From an uncultured Corynebacterium sp. (GTDB lineage: Bacteria; Actinomycetota; Actinomycetes; Mycobacteriales; Mycobacteriaceae): a DNA stretch of 18,034 nt. Both the position numbers and the translations under genes were made by a program. How positions within the stretch are numbered: the first letter of the stretch is position 1; each line of letters starts with the position of its first letter. The notes below the pieces were generated by a model. That model saw only the letters and a list, made by a program, of their open reading frames with translations. It was not told the DNA's origin and searched no databases. The stretch is taken from the NCBI RefSeq assembly GCF_946221105.1, contig NZ_CAMICL010000041.1:1-18034 (forward strand). Direction: 5' to 3'. Shown here one piece after another: positions 1 through 7,483 of the stretch.

Positions 1-1356
1 GTCGAGGTGAAGGATCCCGAGGGCAACGTCATCGACACCGTCGAGGTCGAGATCAAGGAGCCGGAGGCTCCGGCAGTCACGGACGCTGAGAAGTTCGTGC
101 CGGAGTACAAGGACGTCACCGGCGTCAAGGTCGGCGAGAACGGCAACACCGAGAACCCGTTCACCGAAAAGGACGTTCCGGTCGCTTCCACCGAGATCAA
201 GGAGATCAACGGCGAGGATCCGGAGACTGCGGCGACGGATTGGGAGTTCGAGGCGCAGCCGGATGGCGTCGTCAAGGCAACTGCTCCTACCTCCGACGAA
301 GTGAAGAAGGCAGTGGATGAAGAGCTGCCGAACCTCGCCGAGGTTGAAGAGAAGAAGCGCTGGGACAAGTTCGTCGAGACCTTCGAGCCCTACGCGAAGC
401 CGAAGGTGAAGGTTGGTTTCGAGTACGAGGACAAGTCCACCAACGACGCAACCGCTGGTTTCGACCTGCTGGGCAAGGACGGCAAGTCCCTGCTGGATCC
501 GGAAGGCGACTTCGACGGTGACGGTTACACCAACAAGGAGGAGATCGAAAAGGGCACTAACCCGGCTGACGAGACCTCCAAGCCGTCCGAGGGCGACGAG
601 GTCAAGGACACCACTCCGCCGACCGTCGACGCGATCAAGCCGGGTGATAAGACCGTCTCTGGTACGGGTGATCGTCCGAACGAGGAGATCATTGTTGAGC
701 TGCCGGGTGGCAAGAAGGTTGAGACCACTACCGATGAGAACGGCAAGTGGACCATTGAGGTTCCGGCTGGTGTTGGGCTGAAGCCGGGCGATAAGGTGAT
801 TGTCTCTGACGGTGCCGGTAACGAGACCACTGCCCAGGTCGGCATCGACACCGGCAAGTGCGTCGCTACCTCCCTCGGCTTCGGCCTGCCGCTGCTGGCG
901 CTGATCCCGCTGGGTCTGGCTACCCAGATGGAGATTCCGGGTCTGACCAATGTTGTGGCTGATGCGAATGCTCAGCTGCAGGCTGCGAACACCCGTATCC
1001 AGCAGCAGCTGGGGCTGTTCAACCCGGAGATTGCCGCGCAGGTGGATGCTGCGAACAAGCAGCTCGCAGCGTTCGGTACCGACCTGGGTACTGTTGCTGC
1101 GGGTCTGGCGCTGATCGCTGCTGGCATTCTGGCTGGCACGTTGATCTACGACAACTGCTCGCCGAATGGTGGTGGCAGCTCTGTGAAGGATCTTGAGCTG
1201 AAGGGTTCTTCCGGTAAGACCTACGCTGGTTCGTCCAAGAAGGACGAGAAGGGTGGCAAGGCATCCGATAGTGAGTCTGGTTCTTCGAAGAAGGACAACA
1301 AGGCTGACAAGAAGGATGTTGATAAGGCTGACGAGAAGGCTGCTGACAAGAAGTAG
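1..1356 (+). CDS. C-terminal part of a large YPDG/Rib-type surface protein (5' end outside window)
   Basis: The frame is open from base 1 to the TAG at 1354, so only the last 451 residues are present and the start lies upstream. In order (residues from base 1): the end of a Rib/YPDG-like beta domain (1-24); a region matching the downstream paralogue (31-165); an acidic calcium-binding-type loop LDPEGDFDGDGYTNKEE (about 165-185, thrombospondin type-3/dockerin style); one Ig-like domain beginning DTTPPTVD (about 202-280); and a C-terminal anchor module. The module has Cys287, a hydrophobic helix, a polar Gln/Ala-rich amphipathic stretch, a second hydrophobic helix ending at Cys386, then ELKGSSGKTYAGSS (from about 399). 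Unlike the paralogue it ends in a further lysine/aspartate-rich tail of about 40 residues. There is no LPXTG motif. A role as an envelope-exposed adhesin or structural protein is inferred from the architecture; no function is shown directly. Confidence 0.9.
   Translation, partial: VEVKDPEGNVIDTVEVEIKEPEAPAVTDAEKFVPEYKDVTGVKVGENGNTENPFTEKDVPVASTEIKEINGEDPETAATDWEFEAQPDGVVKATAPTSDEVKKAVDEELPNLAEVEEKKRWDKFVETFEPYAKPKVKVGFEYEDKSTNDATAGFDLLGKDGKSLLDPEGDFDGDGYTNKEEIEKGTNPADETSKPSEGDEVKDTTPPTVDAIKPGDKTVSGTGDRPNEEIIVELPGGKKVETTTDENGKWTIEVPAGVGLKPGDKVIVSDGAGNETTAQVGIDTGKCVATSLGFGLPLLALIPLGLATQMEIPGLTNVVADANAQLQAANTRIQQQLGLFNPEIAAQVDAANKQLAAFGTDLGTVAAGLALIAAGILAGTLIYDNCSPNGGGSSVKDLELKGSSGKTYAGSSKKDEKGGKASDSESGSSKKDNKADKKDVDKADEKAADKK
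713..935 (+). repeat. 223-bp block identical to 6572-6794
   Basis: Read base by base, this block is identical to 6572-6794 in the next gene (constant offset 5859). It covers the second half of the Ig-like domain and the first hydrophobic helix of the anchor. Flanking sequence on both sides is clearly similar but has scattered differences. A perfect block inside diverged flanks suggests recent gene conversion or unequal crossing-over. Confidence 0.95.
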
Positions 1357-1376
1357 TCCCGTCTAGTCCGGCTGCG

Positions 1377-1413
1377 TAGCCCCTGTCCTCCCCGCGCGGG
1401 AGGGCAGGGGCTA
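1377..1413 (+). terminator. Rho-independent-type terminator of the first surface protein gene
   Basis: TAGCCCCTG (1377-1385) pairs with CAGGGGCTA (1405-1413), and the stem continues inward through TCCTCCC/GGGAGGG (one G-U pair) to a 5-nt loop, about 16 bp in all. TTGCTTT follows. It begins 20 nt after the stop codon. Confidence 0.85.
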
Positions 1414-1577
1414 TTGCTTTGCGACGCCCTCCAGTTACCCCCTTATGTAGGGAGTTGGATGCGTTCTTAGGGAAACATAATGTGAAACGTCAACAAAAGC
1501 AGCTTCTATCAGAAGGCGTTTGCACTGCCTTGCTGCGGTGTTGTGAACCTTTGGTCGTCGGCAGGCACAGTTCATCC

Positions 1578-1606
1578 GTTTCCCAGTCACCTGTGACGAA
1601 TATAAT
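1578..1606 (+). promoter_or_regulatory. Candidate promoter with inverted repeat in the spacer
   Basis: TATAAT at 1601-1606 matches the bacterial -10 consensus exactly. The -35 region (about 1578-1583) is weak, as is common in corynebacteria. GTCAC-CT-GTGAC (1586-1597), a perfect 5-bp inverted repeat, lies in the spacer immediately upstream of the -10, where a repressor or activator could act. It has the opposite arm order to the GlxR/CRP type TGTGA-N6-TCACA. Confidence 0.45.
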
Positions 1607-1823
1607 ATACAGCCGTATTTAAATGGGTAACGGACCAGGTAGGGGCAGTGTTCGGGTCGTATTGCCTGTGGCTAATATTTTGAATCTGTGTTTCGAAAAT
1701 GGTCTAAACATCCTTGAGAACAGGCGTCCGCTAGCTTACGGTCGTCTTAGTTGGCTCTGGGAGAGGTGTATCCACCGTCGGAACCGGGGATCAACTGTAG
1801 GGCCTCATGTTTTACACCTTGTT

Positions 1824-1830
1824 GAAGGGA
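1824..1830 (+). promoter_or_regulatory. Ribosome binding site that decides a TTG start at 1837
   Basis: GAAGGGA lies 6 nt before TTG 1837. The in-frame ATG at 1807 has no purine-rich Shine-Dalgarno in front of it, and starting there would add ten residues ahead of the signal peptide. Starting at 1837 gives MKKNYIARRRGTSVAA, which aligns closely with the N-terminus of the surface protein at 11962. Confidence 0.7.
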
Positions 1831-1836
1831 ACCATT

Positions 1837-4800
1837 TTGAAGAAGAACTACATCGCACGCCGCCGCGGCACTTCGGTTGCCGCTGCTGCGTTGTCTGTTG
1901 CGTTGGTTGCGCCGTTTGCGCAGCCGGTGGCGGCGCCGGGTTCGGCGTCTGCTGCGTTTGCGTCGACGCCTGATCAGAAGGCGGAGGCTAACCCGAATGG
2001 CACCGGCAATATGTACCCGGGTGTCAATGCCGAAGGTATCTACCAGACTTCCGTGGATGAGCCGCGCTACACCTTCACCGACCAGCCGATCAAGACCGAA
2101 AACGCGATCGAGTCCAAGGGTGAAAAGGGCGCCAACAACGCCATCGAGGGCTACGTCATCAACCAGCGTAATGGTGACTTGTCGGTCAACCCGGGCACCG
2201 GTGGCGTCTACCGCCCGATCCCGATGGAGGGCGTGCGTGTCTACGCCCAATGGGTTGAGGCTGATGGCTTGGTGTCGCCGGTGTACACCACCACGACAGG
2301 TGCTGATGGTTACTACACCATCGCAATGAAGTCTTACACCGATGCGCTGGGCAAGGTACGTAAGTTCGACGCCGACCCGAACCTGCCTGAGGGTGAGAAG
2401 ATCCGCGTGTGGGTGGATAACCCGGACCCGGACACGTTCACCCAGCTCTATGGCTACAACCAGGGCTCACTTGGCCCCTACGGCAACACCTATGACACCC
2501 CGGGTGGCATGGGCTGGGAGGTAGGCCCCGACCGTGTGAATGATGTGCGTTTTGCGTTCGGTGAGAAGCCGCGCAACGACGACATGCACAACATGGCAGC
2601 GTCGAAGGAGAACGTCGAGTACTCCGGAGGCATTGGCTACGGCCAGGTCCAGGGTAAGATCTTCTGGAATCTGTGGAGCTCCCAGGGTGCGTTCGTGCAG
2701 AGCTTGATGTACGCCTACGACCCAGCGGATGTACCTGCTGAGGACCTGAAGGTCTACGGCTCGTACCTGTCTGACTACGCGATCAAAACGATTCACGAGG
2801 AAGCACCCAAGGACCTTGGAGTCGAGAAGGTCCGTGGCAGTGGGTGGACGCGTGACCAGGAAGCTGCGCTGCAGAACTGGATCAAACGCAAGATGGCAGA
2901 AGAAGGCAAGGACAAGTGGATCGCTGAGACCACTGAGGCGATCGTTGGCAACAACGGCGATTACACCCTGCAGTTCAACGGTACGTTCGGTCGGGACTGG
3001 GACGACCGTGGCTATGATGACGGTGCCCTGATCTACACCGATCTGGCGCGTGACACTGGTGCTGAGGTCACCTTCCCGGATGGGTCGACACACACTACGT
3101 ACGATCTGTTTGGCACGGTTGCGCCGAATGCGGATTACGGAAACTGGCAGTCTGCTGCTTCCGGTCGTGGAGCGAAGAATCTGCCGAAGCACATCAACTG
3201 GGATTGGCTGTTCGTCTCCCCGGAGGAGACTGACGGCACTGGTTTGACGACGCCGTTCCACACCAACGGTTACCTACCGGTGACGCGTTACAACACGGAT
3301 AACGGTTGGTCTGCGGTCAAGATCGGTGGCATTACTGATGCTGGTCTGATTCGTACGAACTACATGACGTTGTACGCGGATTACATCCAGTTCGATGTCA
3401 CTCCGTTTAACACCGGCGATAATCCGGCTAAGCCGGGTGATGTGGTGGAGACCGAGACTTCTGGTATTCCGTCGGAGTTTGTCAAGGATTTGAACTACCA
3501 GATTGAGTGGGTCAACACGAACACTGGTGAGGTTGTCAAGACCTGTGATGCGGTTGAGGCTGCTGCTGATACCTCGCTTCCGTCGTGCCAGCTGGACACG
3601 GGCGATACCGAGCTGTTCCCGGATGGTGTTCAGTCGACGACGACATTCGCGGCGAACCTGTACCCGATCAATGAGCAGACCGGTGAACGTGGACGTCGTA
3701 TTGCTACTGATGCGTTTACTGTGTTGGTGGGCTGGGTGCCGCAGTTTGAGGATACTGAGGGCAAGGCTGGCGAAGAGGCCACGTCGAAGGTCCCGACCTT
3801 TGACAACACGACCACGGAAGATGTTGTTGAGGCGCTTGATGCTGCGGGTCTGACTGCGCAGGATGCCGACAAGGAGCCGACGAAGTTCGAGATTCCGGCC
3901 GATTTCGAGGTCCCAGAGGGCTACGAGGTTGGGATCAACGAGAATACCGGTGAGGTTTCTGTGACCTTCCCGGCGGATGCGCCGGCGCGTGACGAGATCA
4001 ACGTGCCTGTGCAGGTGACCTACGCAGACGGCACGAACGCACCGGCTATCGCGACGTTTACCGTTGCCCCGACGGATGCGCACACGGTTCAGCCAGAATA
4101 CGAGGACAAGCTTGTTGTCCCGGGTGAGGAGACGAAGTCCGAGCCGACCATCAAGAAGGAAGATGAAAACGGCGAGCCGACTGACGAGGCCGGCGAGCTT
4201 CCTGAGGGTTCGAAGTTTGAGATTCCGGAGGACTTCACCGCGCCTGAGGGCTACACCGTCGATATCGACGAGAACACCGGCAAGATCACTGTGACGGCTC
4301 CGGAGGAGCTGGACGCTGAGACCGTCGAGGAGTTCGATGTCCCGGTTGAGGTGACCTACCCAGATGGCTCGAAGGACGACGCGACTGCGAAGTTCGAGCT
4401 GGATACCGATGGTGATGGCACCCCGGATTCCAAGGATGACGACGACGATGGCGACGGCATCCCCGATGAGGAGGAGAAGGAGAAGGGCTCTAACCCGAAG
4501 GATAAGGGCTCGATTCCGGCAACTCCGATCGAGCCGGGTAACCCGACCGACGCTGCAACTGTTGATCCTTCCTACGAGGACACGCCCGTTGTTCCGGGTA
4601 CCCCGGCAGAGTCTGAGCCGACCTTCACTGATAAGGATGGCAAGGAGACTGAGGCTCCCGAGGGCTCGAAGTTTGCGATTCCGGATGACTTCACCGCGCC
4701 TGAGGGCTACACGGTGGATATCGACGAGAAAACCGGCGTGATCACTGTGACTGCTCCGGAGGAGCTTGACGCTGAGACCGTCGAGGAATTCGATGTTCCG

Positions 4801-7107
4801 GTTGTGGTGACCTACCCGGATGATTCCGTGGATGACGCGACGGCGAAGTTCGAGCTGGATACCGATGGTGATGGCACGCCTGACTCGAAGGATGACGACG
4901 ACGATAACGACGGCATCCCGGATGAGGAGGAGAAGGACAAGGGCTCTAACCCGAAGGACAAGGGCTCGATTCCTGCGACACCGATCGAGCCGGGTAACCC
5001 GACCGACGCTGCAACTGTTGATCCTTCCTACGAGGACACGCCCGTTGTTCCGGGTACCCCGGCAGAGTCTGAGCCGACCTTCACTGATAAGGATGGCAAG
5101 GAGACTGAGGCTCCCGAGGGCTCGAAGTTTGCGATTCCGGATGACTTCACCGCGCCTGAGGGCTACACGGTGGATATCGACGAGAAAACCGGCGTGATCA
5201 CTGTGACTGCTCCGGAGGAGCTTGACGCTGAGACCGTCGAGGAATTCGATGTTCCGGTTGTGGTGACCTACCCGGATGATTCCGTGGATGACGCGACGGC
5301 GAAGTTCGAGTTGGATACCGATGGTGATGGCACGCCTGACTCGAAGGATGATGACGACGATAACGACGGCATCCCGGATGAGGAGGAGAAGGACAAGGGC
5401 TCGAACCCGAAGGACAAGGGTTCGATTCCTGCGACACCGATCGAACCGGGTACGAAGAAGCCGGACTGGGATGACTCTTCTACCACTCCAGATACGCAGG
5501 TGACTGTCCCGAAGAACGATGGCTCCGGTGATGTTCCGGAGGGCGCGACCGTTGAGGTTGAGGGGCCGGGTACTGCTGAGCTGGACGAGAACGGCAACAT
5601 TGTTGTTACCCCGTCTGAGGATGCGAAGCCGGGCGACACGATCACGGTTGTTGTCAAGGACAAGGACGGCAACGAGCTCGACACCATCGAGGTAGAGATC
5701 ACCGCCCCGGATGCCACCCAGGCCGAGACCTTCGATCCGAACTACGAGGAGCGCACCCAGGTAACGGTCGACGGTGACAAGGCAACCAACAACCCGTTCG
5801 GCGAGGAAGATGCGCCGCTGAAGAACATCGATTCCAAGGCATCGGACGGCTCCCAGGATTGGGGGTTCCAGATGCAGGAAAACGGTGTCATCGTGGCAAC
5901 CGCACCGACGATGGCAGAGGTTGGCGAGGCTGTCGGCGAGCAGCTGCCCACCATTGACAAGAGCTGGGAGAAGTTCGTCGAGACCTTCACCCCGTACGCT
6001 CGCCCGACCGTGACGGTGGACTTCACCTACGAGGATGATTCGAAGGACGAAGGCGTCGACGCGAACTTCGACCTGCTGGGCAAGGACGGTAAGTCCCTGC
6101 TGGATCCGGACGGCGACTTCGACGACGATGGTTTCTCCAACAAGGAGGAAATCGAGAAGGGCACCAACCCGGCCGACGAGACCTCCAAGCCGTCTGAGGG
6201 CGACGATGTCAAGGACACCACTCCGCCCACTGTCAATCCGATCACTGAAGGCGACAAGACGGTCTCTGGTACGGGCGACCGTCCGAACGAGAAGATCATC
6301 GTCGAGCTGTCGGATGGTCAGAAGGTTGAAACCGAGACCGACAAGGACGGCAACTGGACCATCGATGTCCCGGCTGACGTTGAGCTGAAGCCGGGCGACA
6401 AGGTCATCGTCTCCGACGGTGCTGGCAACAAATCCGAGACCACCGTCGAGGCGGACGAGGTCAAGGACACCACGCCGCCGACCGTGAACCCGATCAAGCC
6501 GGGTGATAAGACCATCTCCGGTACGGGTGATCGTCCGAATGAGGAGATCATTGTTGAGCTGCCGGGTGGTCAGAAGGTTGAGACCACTACCGATGAGAAC
6601 GGCAAGTGGACCATTGAGGTTCCGGCTGGTGTTGGGCTGAAGCCGGGCGATAAGGTGATTGTCTCTGACGGTGCCGGTAACGAGACCACTGCCCAGGTCG
6701 GCATCGACACCGGCAAGTGCGTCGCTACCTCCCTCGGCTTCGGCCTGCCGCTGCTGGCGCTGATCCCGCTGGGTCTGGCTACCCAGATGGAGATCCCGGG
6801 TCTGTCTAACGTTGTGGCTGACGCGAATGCTCAGCTGCAGGCTGCGAACACCCGTATCCAGCAGCAGCTGGGTCTGTTTAACCCGGAGATTGCCGCGCAG
6901 GTGGATGCTGCGAACCGTCAGCTGGCGCAGTTCGGCACTGACCTTGGCACCGTTGCTGGTGGTCTGGCGCTGATCGCGGCTGGCATTCTGGCTGGCACGT
7001 TGATCTACGACAACTGCACCCCGGGCGCCACCGGCAGCTCCGTGCAGGACCTCGAGCTGAAGGGCTCCACCGGCAAGACCTACGCCGGTTCTTCCGAGAA
7101 GAAGTAG
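1837..7107 (+). CDS. Giant YPDG/Rib-type repeat surface protein with C-terminal hairpin anchor
   Basis: About 1756 residues from the TTG start. A signal peptide (1 to about 40) carries ARRRGTSVAA ahead of its hydrophobic core. Two CnaB/carboxypeptidase-regulatory-like beta domains follow (about 104-198 and 266-405), then a region I cannot assign. Four YPDG/Rib-like domains start at about 632, 748, 902 and 1054; the last three end in acidic DTDGDGTPDSKDDDDD linkers of thrombospondin type-3 calcium-binding style. Next come another beta domain (about 1207-1295), a region shared with the gene at 1-1356 that includes DPDGDFDDDG, two Ig-like domains (from about 1460 and 1543), and the anchor module: Cys1628, two hydrophobic helices flanking a Gln/Ala-rich amphipathic segment, Cys1727, and the tail ELKGSTGKTYAGSS. 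No LPXTG is present. Likely an adhesin or envelope stalk protein, by inference. It is transcribed alone, between two terminators. Confidence 0.9.
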   Translation: MKKNYIARRRGTSVAAAALSVALVAPFAQPVAAPGSASAAFASTPDQKAEANPNGTGNMYPGVNAEGIYQTSVDEPRYTFTDQPIKTENAIESKGEKGANNAIEGYVINQRNGDLSVNPGTGGVYRPIPMEGVRVYAQWVEADGLVSPVYTTTTGADGYYTIAMKSYTDALGKVRKFDADPNLPEGEKIRVWVDNPDPDTFTQLYGYNQGSLGPYGNTYDTPGGMGWEVGPDRVNDVRFAFGEKPRNDDMHNMAASKENVEYSGGIGYGQVQGKIFWNLWSSQGAFVQSLMYAYDPADVPAEDLKVYGSYLSDYAIKTIHEEAPKDLGVEKVRGSGWTRDQEAALQNWIKRKMAEEGKDKWIAETTEAIVGNNGDYTLQFNGTFGRDWDDRGYDDGALIYTDLARDTGAEVTFPDGSTHTTYDLFGTVAPNADYGNWQSAASGRGAKNLPKHINWDWLFVSPEETDGTGLTTPFHTNGYLPVTRYNTDNGWSAVKIGGITDAGLIRTNYMTLYADYIQFDVTPFNTGDNPAKPGDVVETETSGIPSEFVKDLNYQIEWVNTNTGEVVKTCDAVEAAADTSLPSCQLDTGDTELFPDGVQSTTTFAANLYPINEQTGERGRRIATDAFTVLVGWVPQFEDTEGKAGEEATSKVPTFDNTTTEDVVEALDAAGLTAQDADKEPTKFEIPADFEVPEGYEVGINENTGEVSVTFPADAPARDEINVPVQVTYADGTNAPAIATFTVAPTDAHTVQPEYEDKLVVPGEETKSEPTIKKEDENGEPTDEAGELPEGSKFEIPEDFTAPEGYTVDIDENTGKITVTAPEELDAETVEEFDVPVEVTYPDGSKDDATAKFELDTDGDGTPDSKDDDDDGDGIPDEEEKEKGSNPKDKGSIPATPIEPGNPTDAATVDPSYEDTPVVPGTPAESEPTFTDKDGKETEAPEGSKFAIPDDFTAPEGYTVDIDEKTGVITVTAPEELDAETVEEFDVPVVVTYPDDSVDDATAKFELDTDGDGTPDSKDDDDDNDGIPDEEEKDKGSNPKDKGSIPATPIEPGNPTDAATVDPSYEDTPVVPGTPAESEPTFTDKDGKETEAPEGSKFAIPDDFTAPEGYTVDIDEKTGVITVTAPEELDAETVEEFDVPVVVTYPDDSVDDATAKFELDTDGDGTPDSKDDDDDNDGIPDEEEKDKGSNPKDKGSIPATPIEPGTKKPDWDDSSTTPDTQVTVPKNDGSGDVPEGATVEVEGPGTAELDENGNIVVTPSEDAKPGDTITVVVKDKDGNELDTIEVEITAPDATQAETFDPNYEERTQVTVDGDKATNNPFGEEDAPLKNIDSKASDGSQDWGFQMQENGVIVATAPTMAEVGEAVGEQLPTIDKSWEKFVETFTPYARPTVTVDFTYEDDSKDEGVDANFDLLGKDGKSLLDPDGDFDDDGFSNKEEIEKGTNPADETSKPSEGDDVKDTTPPTVNPITEGDKTVSGTGDRPNEKIIVELSDGQKVETETDKDGNWTIDVPADVELKPGDKVIVSDGAGNKSETTVEADEVKDTTPPTVNPIKPGDKTISGTGDRPNEEIIVELPGGQKVETTTDENGKWTIEVPAGVGLKPGDKVIVSDGAGNETTAQVGIDTGKCVATSLGFGLPLLALIPLGLATQMEIPGLSNVVADANAQLQAANTRIQQQLGLFNPEIAAQVDAANRQLAQFGTDLGTVAGGLALIAAGILAGTLIYDNCTPGATGSSVQDLELKGSTGKTYAGSSEKK
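4525..4980 (+). repeat. 456-bp tandem repeat, copy 1 (YPDG domain plus acidic linker)
   Basis: It encodes 152 residues, one YPDG/Rib-like domain plus one acidic linker. It matches the adjacent copy at 452 of 456 positions. The first 330 bp (4525-4854) are identical and all four differences are synonymous, so the two encoded units are identical. A more diverged copy of the same module precedes it from about 4069. Confidence 0.95.
4981..5436 (+). repeat. 456-bp tandem repeat, copy 2
   Basis: Second copy of the 152-residue unit, immediately adjacent. It differs from copy 1 only at 5311 (C to T), in one Asp codon (GAC to GAT), one Ser codon (TCT to TCG) and one Gly codon (GGC to GGT). The array then breaks off into a start of the next unit before unrelated sequence (GTKKPDWDD). 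Confidence 0.95.
6572..6794 (+). repeat. 223-bp block identical to 713-935
   Basis: Partner of the identical block in the upstream paralogue. It encodes the second half of the last Ig-like domain and the first hydrophobic segment of the C-terminal anchor. Confidence 0.95.
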
Positions 7108-7142
7108 CCGAGTAGGGCCCGGTCCCTAGCCGAGCCGAGCCG

Positions 7143-7179
7143 AGCGCCCCCGCTTCCCGCACTGGGAGGCGGGGGCGCT
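7143..7179 (+). terminator. Terminator of the giant surface protein gene
   Basis: AGCGCCCCCGC (7143-7153) pairs with GCGGGGGCGCT (7169-7179). The stem continues through TTCCC/GGGAG to a 5-nt loop, about 16 bp, and TCGTCGTTT follows. It begins 35 nt after the stop codon. Three short GCCGA iterations (about 7131-7145) lead into the stem. Confidence 0.85.
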
Positions 7180-7237
7180 TCGTCGTTTGGTTGGGGGCAA
7201 GCCCGTGGGCGACTGGTCTTATCCGCTTGATCACTTT

Positions 7238-7253
7238 TAATGATCGATCATTA
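7238..7253. promoter_or_regulatory. Perfect 16-bp palindrome, possible operator
   Basis: TAATGATCGATCATTA is self-complementary over all 16 bases, in a local AT-rich patch. A dimeric repressor (TetR- or GntR-type) site would look like this, but no regulator gene is nearby and no clear promoter overlaps it. Confidence 0.4.
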
Positions 7254-7294
7254 TTCGTGAAGTGCACTGCTCAGCCCCACGGCACCGCCAAACT

Positions 7295-7361
7295 CTGGGA
7301 TCTTCACCCACTGACAACTCCCCCCCTAGAAAATCGGCCGATCCCAGGGTGAGGATCCCAG
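7295..7361. repeat. 15-bp inverted repeat with 37-nt spacer
   Basis: CTGGGATCTTCACCC (7295-7309) and GGGTGAGGATCCCAG (7347-7361) are reverse complements with one mismatch. No transposase gene lies between them and there is no downstream T-run. It may be the edge of a small non-coding repeat element. Confidence 0.6.
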
Positions 7362-7384
7362 GGTCTGTGCGAGTAGACACAGAA

Positions 7385-7426
7385 CGAAAGCGGGCCGTGC
7401 TGGTGAAAACCAGCAGACCCGCTTTC
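7385..7426. repeat. Hairpin-forming intergenic repeat, copy 1
   Basis: GAAAGCGGG (7386-7394) pairs with CCCGCTTTC (7418-7426). An inner stem TGCTGGT/ACCAGCA closes on a GAAA tetraloop (7405-7408). There is no T-run on either side, so this is not a typical terminator. Bases 7385-7416 recur, imperfectly, at 7484-7515. Confidence 0.65.
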
Positions 7427-7483
7427 AGTCTCCGACTCCGTAGAGCCTTTTCGCGTAGAACAGTAGCAAGTGGCCCGTGTAAA

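Larger units (their letters stand above)
1414..1836 (+). other. Long gene-free upstream region of the giant surface protein gene
   Basis: No convincing coding sequence was found here; short open frames lack a ribosome binding site and recognisable protein features. It is more AT-rich than the genes around it. It holds a perfect TATAAT at 1601-1606 and a Shine-Dalgarno just before the TTG start at 1837. If TATAAT is the -10, the mRNA leader is about 220 nt, long for this group and large enough for a regulatory structure. I could not identify a known riboswitch in it. Confidence 0.5.

Noticed and set aside
1807..1836. ATG 1807 as the start of the giant surface protein
   Set aside because: It has no Shine-Dalgarno and adds ten residues ahead of the signal peptide; TTG 1837 has GAAGGGA at 6 nt and aligns with the related N-terminus at 11962.
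1623..1973. 116-codon open frame overlapping the giant gene start
   Set aside because: Its second half is an out-of-frame reading of the signal peptide region (Cys/Gly/Val runs), and it has no ribosome binding site.
4525..5436. CRISPR-like array
   Set aside because: The repeats are 456-bp in-frame coding units without spacers; no CRISPR array, tRNA or rRNA was recognised in the window.
7386..7426. Hairpin as a second terminator
   Set aside because: No T-run follows it on either strand and a strong terminator already lies at 7143-7179.
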